From contig NZ_AWGA01000063.1 in NCBI RefSeq assembly GCF_000471645.3, positions 1 to 64,000 of the forward strand: a stretch of DNA of 64,000 nucleotides, written 5' to 3'. Each line of letters starts with the position of its first letter. Positions within the stretch are counted from its first letter, which is position 1. The translations under genes and the position numbers were made by a program. The notes beneath the pieces are model-generated. The model saw only the letters and a program-made list of their open reading frames with translations. It was not told the DNA's origin and did not search any database. Shown one piece after another: positions 29,764 through 39,074 of the stretch. This stretch comes from Candidatus Schmidhempelia bombi str. Bimp (GTDB taxonomy: Bacteria; Pseudomonadota; Gammaproteobacteria; Enterobacterales; Orbaceae).

Positions 29764-30285
29764 TTACTCTTCAAGCAAGATTAATTTATATTGACTTACT
29801 TCAATTTGTTTTGCTTTCATAATATTTAAATCTTTACGTTTTAGTAGTAATCGCCAATTATCTTGAGCTAAATCTGGATCTTTATATAAAGCGATCATCC
29901 CCACAAACTTAGTATCGTCTTCAAGCGGTACATCGAGTGACAAGGAACTACTCGGTTTTAATATTACTTCTTTGGTTGCGAGTAGGGCATCGCCTAAAAT
30001 ATCAACATCATTATCGACCAGTGATTGATAAGTAGCCGCTTTGAATGACATATCATTTTTTAATTGATAAATACGTAGCACGACCGATGTTGGAAGGAAA
30101 TCATCATCAAGATTCAATTCTGATCTTGCTGTAAAATCCGCATGGAAGGTTTTAACATCCCACAAAAAAACCGATTTTGTCATATCAACAGTGGCATTAC
30201 CGACCTTTTGGACAGCACCACATCCCGTTAAAGATAAGATGATGCACATAGAAAATATCGTGCATAGATAATGAATAAATTTCAT
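29764..30285 (-). CDS. tssJ: T6SS outer-membrane lipoprotein TssJ
   Basis: A 173-residue lipoprotein with a signal peptide and lipobox LTGC (Cys 22). The mature part has the transthyretin-like TssJ fold pattern: VVLRIYQLKNDMSF, a region binding TssM, and VGMIALYKDPDLAQDNW. TssJ anchors the membrane complex TssJ-TssL-TssM to the outer membrane. It lies between tssG and tssE with short gaps, so it is likely cotranscribed with them. Confidence 0.92.
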   Translation of the reverse strand: MKFIHYLCTIFSMCIILSLTGCGAVQKVGNATVDMTKSVFLWDVKTFHADFTARSELNLDDDFLPTSVVLRIYQLKNDMSFKAATYQSLVDNDVDILGDALLATKEVILKPSSSLSLDVPLEDDTKFVGMIALYKDPDLAQDNWRLLLKRKDLNIMKAKQIEVSQYKLILLEE

Positions 30286-30303
30286 ACTATTTCCTTTTTA
30301 TTA

Positions 30304-31338
30304 TTAAACCGCTATACCGCGGTAACATCCCAAATTAGTCAAAATATATTGTTTATTAGAGGAAACGTTTTTATCTGGTAACCTAGCTGTCTGTCCTAAT
30401 CGAGCTTTAAAACCACCTGCTTTTAATTGCGTTTTGGGTAAGAATTTTTTGTCTATCTTTAAATAAAGCTGCGCATCAACGCGATAACCTAAATAAAGTC
30501 TAAGTAACATCATTACATCGGTATGTTGTTGTTGATCGGGTAACAAACTTTCAATAATATCTGCTTGTTGAGGAATGATCGTGATTTTTATCGTCTGATT
30601 AGACTCTTTAAAACGGCGACCTAACATGGCATTTTTACCTAATTGTAACGAATCTTGACCGCCAAGTTGAGTTGGTTTATCTACATTTACCCAAGTAGGG
30701 TAAAATTCTTCGACCTCGACGTCAACATTAGCCACTACAACTTTGATCATGCCGATAATACCCTCGGCAGTGCGCGTACGTTGCGTTACCAGTCCCATTA
30801 AAGCTAGAAAACGTGACGACGGCGTCGCGACCACTTTTTCTGTTCCTGCAATACCAAGCCCAGTCAAGCTTAATAAACAACGTGATATTGGATCTTGACC
30901 GCCTACATGATAACTCGCAGGGTAATGATATTTGAGCCAAATTCGATAAAATTGCGTGATAATTCGATGATTAAAAATATCTAAGAAATCAGTTAATGCC
31001 TCGTACCCTTCTTGACGTTTTATAATATCGTCAAGCAATGCATAAGGCATGACGGCATCCACGCCATATAAACCTAGGAAAGTCGTTCTAACTGTATCTG
31101 GTCTAGGGATAATGGTATTACGTTCAATATATTTTAATTCGCTAGCAGGGAATCCCATATCTGGCGCCGGTGCAAAACGTATCGGATCTTGGCTAGGTGA
31201 TTCGGAACAGCCAAGTCCTACGTTTGAAGGCGAAAGTTGTTCAACAAACTGACAAAAGCGATAAAAATTGATTCGATGGAGCTTTTGCTCCAACTCTAGG
31301 ACTAGATTGCTGTTCGTGATGTCTTGCTGGTCGGCCAT
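30304..31338 (-). CDS. tssG: T6SS baseplate subunit TssG
   Basis: A 344-residue TssG (VasB/ImpH) protein, which forms the baseplate wedge with TssF and TssE. Conserved sequence includes INFYRFCQFVEQLSP near residue 24, IRFAPAPDMGFPASEL, FLGLYGVDAVMPYALLDDI and FLDIFNHRIITQFYRIWLK. Its start overlaps the end of tssF by 37 bases, which implies coupled translation of the two partners. Confidence 0.94.
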   Translation of the reverse strand: MADQQDITNSNLVLELEQKLHRINFYRFCQFVEQLSPSNVGLGCSESPSQDPIRFAPAPDMGFPASELKYIERNTIIPRPDTVRTTFLGLYGVDAVMPYALLDDIIKRQEGYEALTDFLDIFNHRIITQFYRIWLKYHYPASYHVGGQDPISRCLLSLTGLGIAGTEKVVATPSSRFLALMGLVTQRTRTAEGIIGMIKVVVANVDVEVEEFYPTWVNVDKPTQLGGQDSLQLGKNAMLGRRFKESNQTIKITIIPQQADIIESLLPDQQQHTDVMMLLRLYLGYRVDAQLYLKIDKKFLPKTQLKAGGFKARLGQTARLPDKNVSSNKQYILTNLGCYRGIAV

Positions 31339-33065
31339 GAGACTTTCTTTCCTGTCGGTAATAAAACGAGAGTAAGCTGGGTAAATAAATTAAGATCAGC
31401 ATACAAAGCAAAGAATTGATGAAGTAATTCGCCAAATAACATCACATCACCCTCACCGGTAAATTGATGAGTATTTAAAGTAACTTCTATTTCAATACCA
31501 CGTTGTATCATTCCTTGCTCAATCCGTTTGATTGACTTATGTGTTACATCCATAATGCCTTCTAAACGACGACGGTTTAGTTCATTATCTGTCCAATCAT
31601 ATAGCGCTAATGTCCCTCGCAATACTTCTGCATTCATTAAAGAGAGGTAATTAGGCGCTAAATGTGACAATATTCGCCATTGGAAACGATCATTGGTCGG
31701 TGGATAATAAGGTAATGTTGGCGAACATAAATTTGTCACTTGGGCAATATAAGATTGCGCGCTCCCCACTTTATTAATACGTGCATGGCGTAAGGCTTTA
31801 CGCGGTAACATGCCGTTTGTACCCGTCACTTTTAACGAAAGTGTTTCCGTTTCAAGATTCTCATGACGTTCCCAAACTTTACCGCCTAAAATAAGCCACG
31901 TCTCATGCAATCCTGTCGCGCCTTTACGGACACGTGTATGGTAATAACGTTCTGGGGCATCATGTCTTAACATTCCCCCACGATGTTTAAAGCTGGTAAA
32001 AGAGACGTAAGGATATCGACCATTATGGGTAATAGCTTCAATATTATCGACTGAATAAATCTCAACATGTCCATCTTGTCGTAACAGTGGTCTAAGTAAA
32101 TATTCACTTTCAAGCTGATTAACAACAATAGGATCGGCTTCTAAGGAAAATAGATTAATCACGGGCACACAATGCAATCGAATATTTTCATGACTGAAAG
32201 GCATATCAAAAGACCAACTTTGATTCAGTACACATTCAATATCAAAATAACTGCTTCCGCTGGGAATCGCTTTAATATCAACGCCCCGTAAATCAATAAA
32301 CATAAATTTTTCTCGAAAAGAGAAATATTCAAGCAATAGTTGATAACCAGCAAACGCATTATCAGGTTTTAGCCATAGTCTGTCATCAGCATCAAACCCA
32401 GCCGCCTTTATGCTACCGCCAAAAGGCTGCCGCTGTTCGGCGCTAGCCGAATAGCGAATATACATATTTGCGACCTGCTGCGTTAACGCATAATGTAATG
32501 CTGAAGCAATCGGCGCATCAGCATTTAAATAAAGACGTAATTCAGAGAGATCTAATTGTTCCCAGTCAGCTAATTCGCCAAAACTAAATCGAATTGAAAT
32601 AACCGAGCGACCATCGGGTTGGATAGAGACTTTAGCCTGCGTTACTTCCAATGGTTGTAATTTCACAGCATGTGTCGTTCGATATGGGCATTGGGTCTTT
32701 GCTGGACCAATGGGTTCCGTTAATAAGGTTAATCCAGCTGCAATGTTTTCTTGTCGCGATAACGTGGCATAATCTGGCTTTAATTGTACAATTGACAATG
32801 ATGGAATTAAACGTAAATAATGAGGCCAAAGCAAACTCACTAGACCTTCTGTTAACTCTGGTAAATCATCATCTATTTTTTGTCGCAAACGCCCCATTAA
32901 AAAGGCGAACCCCTCAAATAATCGTTCTACATAAGGATCTCTATCGCCTACCCGATCCATATTTAACATACCTGCGCGATCAGGGTGAATTTTAGCAAAT
33001 TCTTTTCCTGCTTCACTAAGATAACGCATTTCTGATTCGTAATAACGTTGTATTAAATCATCCAT
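31302..33065 (-). CDS. tssF: T6SS baseplate subunit TssF
   Basis: A 587-residue TssF (VasA/ImpG) baseplate protein. The N-terminal signature is plain: YYESEMRYLSEAGKEFAKIH, VERLFEGFAFLMGRLRQKID and DELTEGLVSLLWPHYLR-like DLPELTEGLVSLLWPHYLR. The C-terminal part has LFGELLHQFFALYADLNLFT, also typical. TssF length in the family is about 580-630. It follows tssA by 12 bases and overlaps tssG, placing it in the tssA-tssF-tssG-tssJ-tssE block. Confidence 0.95.
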   Translation of the reverse strand: MDDLIQRYYESEMRYLSEAGKEFAKIHPDRAGMLNMDRVGDRDPYVERLFEGFAFLMGRLRQKIDDDLPELTEGLVSLLWPHYLRLIPSLSIVQLKPDYATLSRQENIAAGLTLLTEPIGPAKTQCPYRTTHAVKLQPLEVTQAKVSIQPDGRSVISIRFSFGELADWEQLDLSELRLYLNADAPIASALHYALTQQVANMYIRYSASAEQRQPFGGSIKAAGFDADDRLWLKPDNAFAGYQLLLEYFSFREKFMFIDLRGVDIKAIPSGSSYFDIECVLNQSWSFDMPFSHENIRLHCVPVINLFSLEADPIVVNQLESEYLLRPLLRQDGHVEIYSVDNIEAITHNGRYPYVSFTSFKHRGGMLRHDAPERYYHTRVRKGATGLHETWLILGGKVWERHENLETETLSLKVTGTNGMLPRKALRHARINKVGSAQSYIAQVTNLCSPTLPYYPPTNDRFQWRILSHLAPNYLSLMNAEVLRGTLALYDWTDNELNRRRLEGIMDVTHKSIKRIEQGMIQRGIEIEVTLNTHQFTGEGDVMLFGELLHQFFALYADLNLFTQLTLVLLPTGKKVSWPTSKTSRTAI

Positions 33066-33077
33066 TCCTTTTTTCCT

Positions 33078-34682
33078 TTATACTTTAGCGATCGCCATCG
33101 CTCGTGCCGGATCGAGGTGCATTAATTCATCATTGATTTTTTCTATTTGTTGCATAATTGCCACTTTATTACTTTCTTTGAGTTGCCATTTTTGTTTAAG
33201 CAATTTGAGTAAGTGGGATTTGATATCGAACCATAGATCGGCCTCCCATTCAACTAATGAAATCTGTTGTTGTTGACTATTAATTAACTCTAATAATCGT
33301 AATGCGACCTCTTTTTCTCCCACATATTCAGCCACTTTAGCTTGTGTATAACGTAATAAAAAACGCTGTTTAGGTGATACCAGCATCGGTAAGTTTTGCA
33401 ACCAAGTAAATGCACTCGCTAAATTTTCTTTATTTGCTAGTTCTACTGCCTGCTGAGCGATGTCATCCCAGTTATTATCATCATTATTTAATGCTATTGG
33501 TGGCAAACTTGCCTCACCGTCTAAATGATGAATCATGGCTGAATGAGTAATCCAATTAAGCGTCTCATCATCCGCAAACGGCATACCATTTTCATAAGTT
33601 AAACGTTCAATGCCTTTTAGACGATCGAGCATCAATCCAACATCGGTTAAATAGATCTCAGCCCATTCACTGCTTGGCGGTCCCATTTTCTGCAAGGCCA
33701 TCACGGCATACCGCTGTAAATCTAACCAAAAATGGTTGGTTCCTTCCATAAAGGCCGTTTCCACTCGCTCAAACAGTTCGCGCCAGTCTTGACTGATAAC
33801 CAAACGTTGAATATTGTTTCTAAGTTCCGTTCGGGGCGCGGGTAAACGTGTTTTACCGGTGTGATCGCAAGGTGGTAACATATGAATAGTATCCCAACGT
33901 AATGTACGCAATAAACGCCCTGCGGCTAAATATCCTTCTGGTTTTTCGCGTAGAAATACAGCAATACGTCGAGCCTGATCAAGGACATCCCGCTGAGAAC
34001 GTAGATTGGTTGATAAACTATTATCATAAAGCGCCTGTGGGGAGGATACATTGACAGGTTCTGAACTGGCTACCGGCTCAGGCGTCGATGGTTTCGGCGA
34101 TGATTTTACATTACCAGCAAAGAATTGAATTAATGCACTTAAATCGGGTTGATTCTCCTCACTAAAGATGGATTGGCTGGTCTGCTTAATTAGCTCAATC
34201 GCCGCAATAATACGTTCTAGTTCGGCGGTTGGGATCGGACGGCACGCGTTAAGTAATTCGGTAAATTTAGTTTGAGCCAACCACTCAATACTATTTTTAC
34301 GTATATGTTCGCGAGAAGGAAAAAGATCATTGGTAAAGTAACTTAATAAGCCTGCTAATAATTCAATACCATCAGTAAATCCTTCTATGCCTTCTGTTTT
34401 AAGCTTAGCCCAACAGTAATAACTAGCAACACGAATATCTTTACTACTATTTTTTAGAATATCTTCACTGGTGTTAATAATTAACGCTGCATCAATACCT
34501 GATAATTTTGCAATTTCTTCTTTAATTAACTGAAAATTATCAGTATAAGTAGGATCGTCGCCAGTTGGCTTATCGGCTGAGATTGGCATTAACCAGTCAT
34601 GCCACTTTTCCTTTAAACGTCGTTCAATATCCTGTTTAGCATCTTTGCCTTCAAATAACGACGATATCAATTGAGCTAACAT
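33078..34682 (-). CDS. tssA: T6SS cap protein TssA (long form)
   Basis: TssA helps assemble the baseplate and caps the growing tail. From the ATG at 34682 it has 534 residues, with the ImpA N-terminal domain (the conserved LxPIS-PxGDDPxY is seen as LMPISADKPTGDDPTYTDNF near residue 30 and YYCWAKLKTEGIEGFTDGIE further on), a variable linker rich in Ser/Pro, and a C-terminal VasJ-like helical domain. The start at 34682 is chosen for its AAAAGGA ribosome-binding site 7 bases upstream; ATG 34703 would add seven residues but lacks such a site. A 283-base gap separates it from tssM, so it may have its own promoter. Confidence 0.88.
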   Translation of the reverse strand: MLAQLISSLFEGKDAKQDIERRLKEKWHDWLMPISADKPTGDDPTYTDNFQLIKEEIAKLSGIDAALIINTSEDILKNSSKDIRVASYYCWAKLKTEGIEGFTDGIELLAGLLSYFTNDLFPSREHIRKNSIEWLAQTKFTELLNACRPIPTAELERIIAAIELIKQTSQSIFSEENQPDLSALIQFFAGNVKSSPKPSTPEPVASSEPVNVSSPQALYDNSLSTNLRSQRDVLDQARRIAVFLREKPEGYLAAGRLLRTLRWDTIHMLPPCDHTGKTRLPAPRTELRNNIQRLVISQDWRELFERVETAFMEGTNHFWLDLQRYAVMALQKMGPPSSEWAEIYLTDVGLMLDRLKGIERLTYENGMPFADDETLNWITHSAMIHHLDGEASLPPIALNNDDNNWDDIAQQAVELANKENLASAFTWLQNLPMLVSPKQRFLLRYTQAKVAEYVGEKEVALRLLELINSQQQQISLVEWEADLWFDIKSHLLKLLKQKWQLKESNKVAIMQQIEKINDELMHLDPARAMAIAKV

Positions 34683-34965
34683 ACGTATGTCCTTTTCATC
34701 CATAACAATGAATACGCGTTGATAAAACACTTATCGCTATTCACTGTTGCTGATAATAATTTAAGAACTAAACTGAGTAAGTTTATTCTTTTTAATTTTA
34801 ATTATTTATCCTAATATCCAAACCGCTATCGCTTTATTTCATCCGACTATGATTATGTCAGTGACTATCATCTCCATATACATAGACGTCACAAAGTCTA
34901 ATGATATTGAACAATATCATTAGACTGTAAGTTATTAAAGATAATCTCTATTTTATGCATTTTAG

Positions 34966-37900
34966 CTAAAAATTAATTTCAAACACCGATTTAGGTAATT
35001 GGAAATTTCGTAATTTTAATAAGTTGATCGGTCCAGAGCCCGATTGGGTACGCAAAATATATTTAAGTTTTTTATTTGGTTCAACCTGCCATTTTATCTC
35101 AAACCGGCTATTGTCTATTTGACGTATTTGCGCTGACTCTAACAATCTTATCCATGCCCAATCACCAGAGTAATATTGATATAGCTTAAGTCCCGTTTCT
35201 TCCGTATTCCAACTTAATTGAGCATGAGCAGAATAATCATTATCTGGCCAATGAATACGTTTCCAAGCGGGTTTTTGATTAAAATAGACTAGTTTTTGTT
35301 TATTAATCACCAATTCCGATTGAACAATATTATGTCCACTACGCGCCATTAAATCGAACTCAATTTTAGCATCACCGCTTTCAAAGACTTGGTTAGCTAA
35401 TTGATTGAATAACTCCAATGTAGTTAAGAATTCATGACTAAAATTTAATCCTTCTGAATTAACCGGATCGATGACCCATTTATCCCCTTTTTTAATCAAA
35501 ATTCCTGTCAATTCTGATTGTATAAATCGATCGATCACACCCGAATCAGGACGAATAAAGCGAGATAGTTCAGCTAGTGAGGCATCATTATCGGTATTTT
35601 TGAATGGATAGCGTCCAGCAAATGATTTTTCCCATGAATAGACGATAGCCTCACGCCATGTATCATTAAAACTTTTTGCAGCTGGTGTTAAAATAACCTG
35701 CCAAGCTTGTTCAAGCGGTCGTTTAAAGATACTGTATCCAAATCCTGACCATTCTTCACCAAGATTTGCCGCAATTAAGTTTCCATAATCACGCGTTGCG
35801 GTTAGATCAACCGAGGTTCCTTGAAATACACTCTTTGCCAACTGTTGCGCCATGGCTTGCGGATTAGCACTACTAACAATATTTTGTAGTTTTAATTTCA
35901 CCTGAATAACCCGCATTAAATAAGTTTGTAAACTTAATTCATTGTGGTTATCTGATTTTAATAAATCTAGAATGGGACCAAAAGTAGGTGTTAATGGCCC
36001 TGTCGCTTCATTACTGTTTTTGAGTAGATTAGGAACATCGCGATTTTTGACTAATTCTTGGGCAGAACGAATTAATTCACGCGAGAATCCGTCACGATGA
36101 TAAGCAACTTCTGCATGATATTTTATAACGCCAATCAACGCTAACAACGGTGATTGACGATTATCAGATAGTAATGAAAGTTGGTCAATAACATCTGAAA
36201 TCGTATCAACATTATTCCACTGAATATTGTTTAAAAATAATAACCATGCCGCACTATAATCAGCAAAATAGCGATCAGTTAACCGTTTTTTAAGAACCTC
36301 TGGAGAAATGGAAACCAGTGCAGTTTCACTACCATCACTTAATACCCAGTCGATCTGTTCCTGTCGTGATTTGGAAGCTTGTTTAATTTCTCGCTCAATC
36401 ATATCTTCCCACGCTTGCCGAGTATAAACACCAGGAATGACTTTATTTGCGGTGAACAAAGCCCGACTATCTACGCCATTTAATAAATTAATCAGGGATA
36501 GATCATTGAATCGCTGGCTTGCTCGTTGAATAATGCCTTGATAAATGGTTGTTTCCGCATTCTGTAATCCAATTTGATTGATTAAAACTTGACGAACATC
36601 CCGAATCAATTCTTGGCTAATTGGCGCTTTCCATTCAGGTTGTTTTTTAAGTCTATTTCCCCAAAATGTTAACAGCTCAGGCATCAAGCGCTGCCAATCC
36701 CCATCACTAATATCATTACCATGCTTCCAATGTTGGGTAACAAACTGTCCTAGGTAATGACCATCAGCTTTATCTGGATAGCCTAACATTAAGTAAGTTT
36801 TTAAAATATCATAGCCATTATCAATTAATTTATCGTATTTTGTCTTATTCGTTGGCGTATAAATAATTCGAGTAAGTTGACTGTTTAACCATAGATTTAA
36901 TGGTTTAATCACATTCTCTTGGTTAGTTTTATAATATTTCTGCCAAAGTGCATGATATAACTTATCATTTTGACTTAAGCCAAAACGGTAGGTTAACGGT
37001 GGTAACTTCTGCTGACGATATTCTAATTTTCCAATAAGTAATTGCAATTGATATTGGGCTTCAAGTCGCTGTACATAGCGTGATGTGGTGTTTTGATTAA
37101 TTTGATCAACGACGTGTAAACTTTGATTAATTAGTTTTCGGTTATGAATAAATGAAGTGCTTAAACCGATAACCATTAACACTGTAGCTAGCAAGGTTAC
37201 ACAACAAGCAATTGTACCTAAACTGATCCCCATTCGTTTATTTTTTGCTTTTTGGTTATCGGCAATGATTTTCATCCAGAGCGGTGATAATTGGAATGAA
37301 ACATTACTATCCGTATCGCTACTGTCTGTTTGAGCATCTTTATGAGTTTGGTAAAAGGCGGTAAAAAATAATCCACGTAATACTGGACAATATGGCTGAG
37401 CAAAGAAACGCGTAAACCAGTTTTTTAAGCGCGGTATCTGTGTTTGCGCTAAATATTGGGATAACTCTAGTAAACAAGCGTGATGATTATGCAACATCAC
37501 TTGTTGCATACCGATTTCGGTACACTGTGTAGTTAAATGAGTTAACGCTGTGGTGATATTATCAATATCCTGTTTTTTATGACCATCAAAACAAACCCCA
37601 ACGCTCTGTTCTATACGGCCCTCTTGCTGCCAGCTTAATTGCTTATTCTCAACTAAATAAAGAGGAATGTCCCAACCTAAAGCCTGATTTTGTTTTCTTA
37701 TTTGTAATAAAGCGTGTTCAAGCGTATGTGTTTTCTTATACTGTTCATCAGCATAATCGGAAGGTAATATCCACACTGTTGCATTAACAGGTTTATAATT
37801 AAATACCCATAATCGAGATAAATAACGTTTTACCATTTTAAACCAATCCGGATTGATTGGCGTTTGTATTTCCCCGCCCCAAATCAGTAATACATTATTG

Positions 37901-38322
37901 CTAACTAACCACTTTTTATCGGTCAACGCAGGGATAACGTTATCTACATCTTGCTGACGACCAGTAACGAATATTTTTCTAATTTTATAACGCCAAAAAA
38001 TTCCATAATGGTAATGACAATGCGCCACCATACTGGTAAATTCAGAATAAGGTTTTGGTTCTTCGACTTTTTTGGGTTCTGAAGGGTTTAATGATTCCTG
38101 TTTAGATTTATCTTTAGCCCATAAAAGACGACTGCTAGTGATAATAATAGGGGTAAATAATAATACTAAAATTAATAATAGTGATTGTAACCAAATAGCG
38201 GCTTTTTGACCAAGGGTCACATATCCAAGCTCGTCACCCATTACATATAGAATAGAAGCAAGTACACCGCCACAGAGTAAAATAATAAAAATAAGACCTA
38301 GTATTTTCCAGTTTTTCTTCAT
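34966..38322 (-). CDS. tssM: T6SS membrane-complex protein TssM (IcmF family)
   Basis: A 1118-residue IcmF-family protein that spans the inner membrane and periplasm with TssL and TssJ. Two membrane segments occur at about 8-27 and 42-63 and a third at about 370-392 (SLGTIACCVTLLATVLMVIG), followed by a large periplasmic domain. The cytoplasmic domain after residue 110 (IRKIFVTGRQQDVDNVIPAL) is where many TssM proteins carry a Walker A P-loop. No GxxGxGK[S/T] is present, so this protein should not bind nucleotide in the usual way; such variants are known. The ATG is preceded by AAGGATGAGG. Large gaps lie on both sides. Confidence 0.93.
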   Translation of the reverse strand: MKKNWKILGLIFIILLCGGVLASILYVMGDELGYVTLGQKAAIWLQSLLLILVLLFTPIIITSSRLLWAKDKSKQESLNPSEPKKVEEPKPYSEFTSMVAHCHYHYGIFWRYKIRKIFVTGRQQDVDNVIPALTDKKWLVSNNVLLIWGGEIQTPINPDWFKMVKRYLSRLWVFNYKPVNATVWILPSDYADEQYKKTHTLEHALLQIRKQNQALGWDIPLYLVENKQLSWQQEGRIEQSVGVCFDGHKKQDIDNITTALTHLTTQCTEIGMQQVMLHNHHACLLELSQYLAQTQIPRLKNWFTRFFAQPYCPVLRGLFFTAFYQTHKDAQTDSSDTDSNVSFQLSPLWMKIIADNQKAKNKRMGISLGTIACCVTLLATVLMVIGLSTSFIHNRKLINQSLHVVDQINQNTTSRYVQRLEAQYQLQLLIGKLEYRQQKLPPLTYRFGLSQNDKLYHALWQKYYKTNQENVIKPLNLWLNSQLTRIIYTPTNKTKYDKLIDNGYDILKTYLMLGYPDKADGHYLGQFVTQHWKHGNDISDGDWQRLMPELLTFWGNRLKKQPEWKAPISQELIRDVRQVLINQIGLQNAETTIYQGIIQRASQRFNDLSLINLLNGVDSRALFTANKVIPGVYTRQAWEDMIEREIKQASKSRQEQIDWVLSDGSETALVSISPEVLKKRLTDRYFADYSAAWLLFLNNIQWNNVDTISDVIDQLSLLSDNRQSPLLALIGVIKYHAEVAYHRDGFSRELIRSAQELVKNRDVPNLLKNSNEATGPLTPTFGPILDLLKSDNHNELSLQTYLMRVIQVKLKLQNIVSSANPQAMAQQLAKSVFQGTSVDLTATRDYGNLIAANLGEEWSGFGYSIFKRPLEQAWQVILTPAAKSFNDTWREAIVYSWEKSFAGRYPFKNTDNDASLAELSRFIRPDSGVIDRFIQSELTGILIKKGDKWVIDPVNSEGLNFSHEFLTTLELFNQLANQVFESGDAKIEFDLMARSGHNIVQSELVINKQKLVYFNQKPAWKRIHWPDNDYSAHAQLSWNTEETGLKLYQYYSGDWAWIRLLESAQIRQIDNSRFEIKWQVEPNKKLKYILRTQSGSGPINLLKLRNFQLPKSVFEINF

Positions 38323-39074
38323 TTACTACACCTCATCCTTTTCCTTATCTTTAGAAAATAGTATGTCCTGTTTATTTCCTATTGCCTTCAATCTGATTTT
38401 TCTACTTTTATTCAACATTTGATGACATAACGCCTCTATTTTTACTATCTGGTATCGTTCTATTCCGATAGGGGAAACTTGGTTAAGAAAATTTACCAGA
38501 TACCCTTTGAAATAGTGTTTAAATAATGATCCTTCTGATTAAAATAAAAATGGATAACTTAGTTAATTTCTATTTCCTATTAGTGTTTAAATCTTCTTCG
38601 CAGATCAGTTCTCTGATTGGATCTTACCGGATGATTAATACTTTTTTACAACGAAATTAGCATTAGCGACGGGTTTTAGAATGGTCCCTATTTTTACCTA
38701 TTCTATAAAAATTATTTTGATCGCTAAATCTTATAGTATTACAGATTGTAAACTATTTTCTAACCAATTTTTATCGTTATCCTCTATATTATTTACATTT
38801 ATCACTACTAAAGGCTCAAAATATACACAATGCACCATACTATGGCTTATTTAATTATTTAATCACGGATAGAAGTATAATCAATAAAGAAATAACCTTA
38901 TTGTCATTAGCAACAAGTAATAATGCTTAGTCACTTTAGGTTCTAAATAAAGCATAATAAAAACCTGATTCATTACCTATCGCTATGGCTATAAAGTTAT
39001 CCTCTATTTTATCGAACTCATAGTAAAACTATCTTAGCCATATTAAATGGCTAGATAGCTTAGATTAACTTAGT
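38323..39074 (-). other. 752-base gene-free gap inside the T6SS cluster
   Basis: Between tssH and tssM no open frame of useful length is seen on either strand. A 9-bp inverted repeat, TATCTGGTA (38446-38454) and TACCAGATA (38494-38502), is the only structure noted. The size of the gap suggests that tssM has its own promoter, or that a gene (such as an effector or vgrG) was lost here. No recognisable remnant is visible. Confidence 0.5.
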
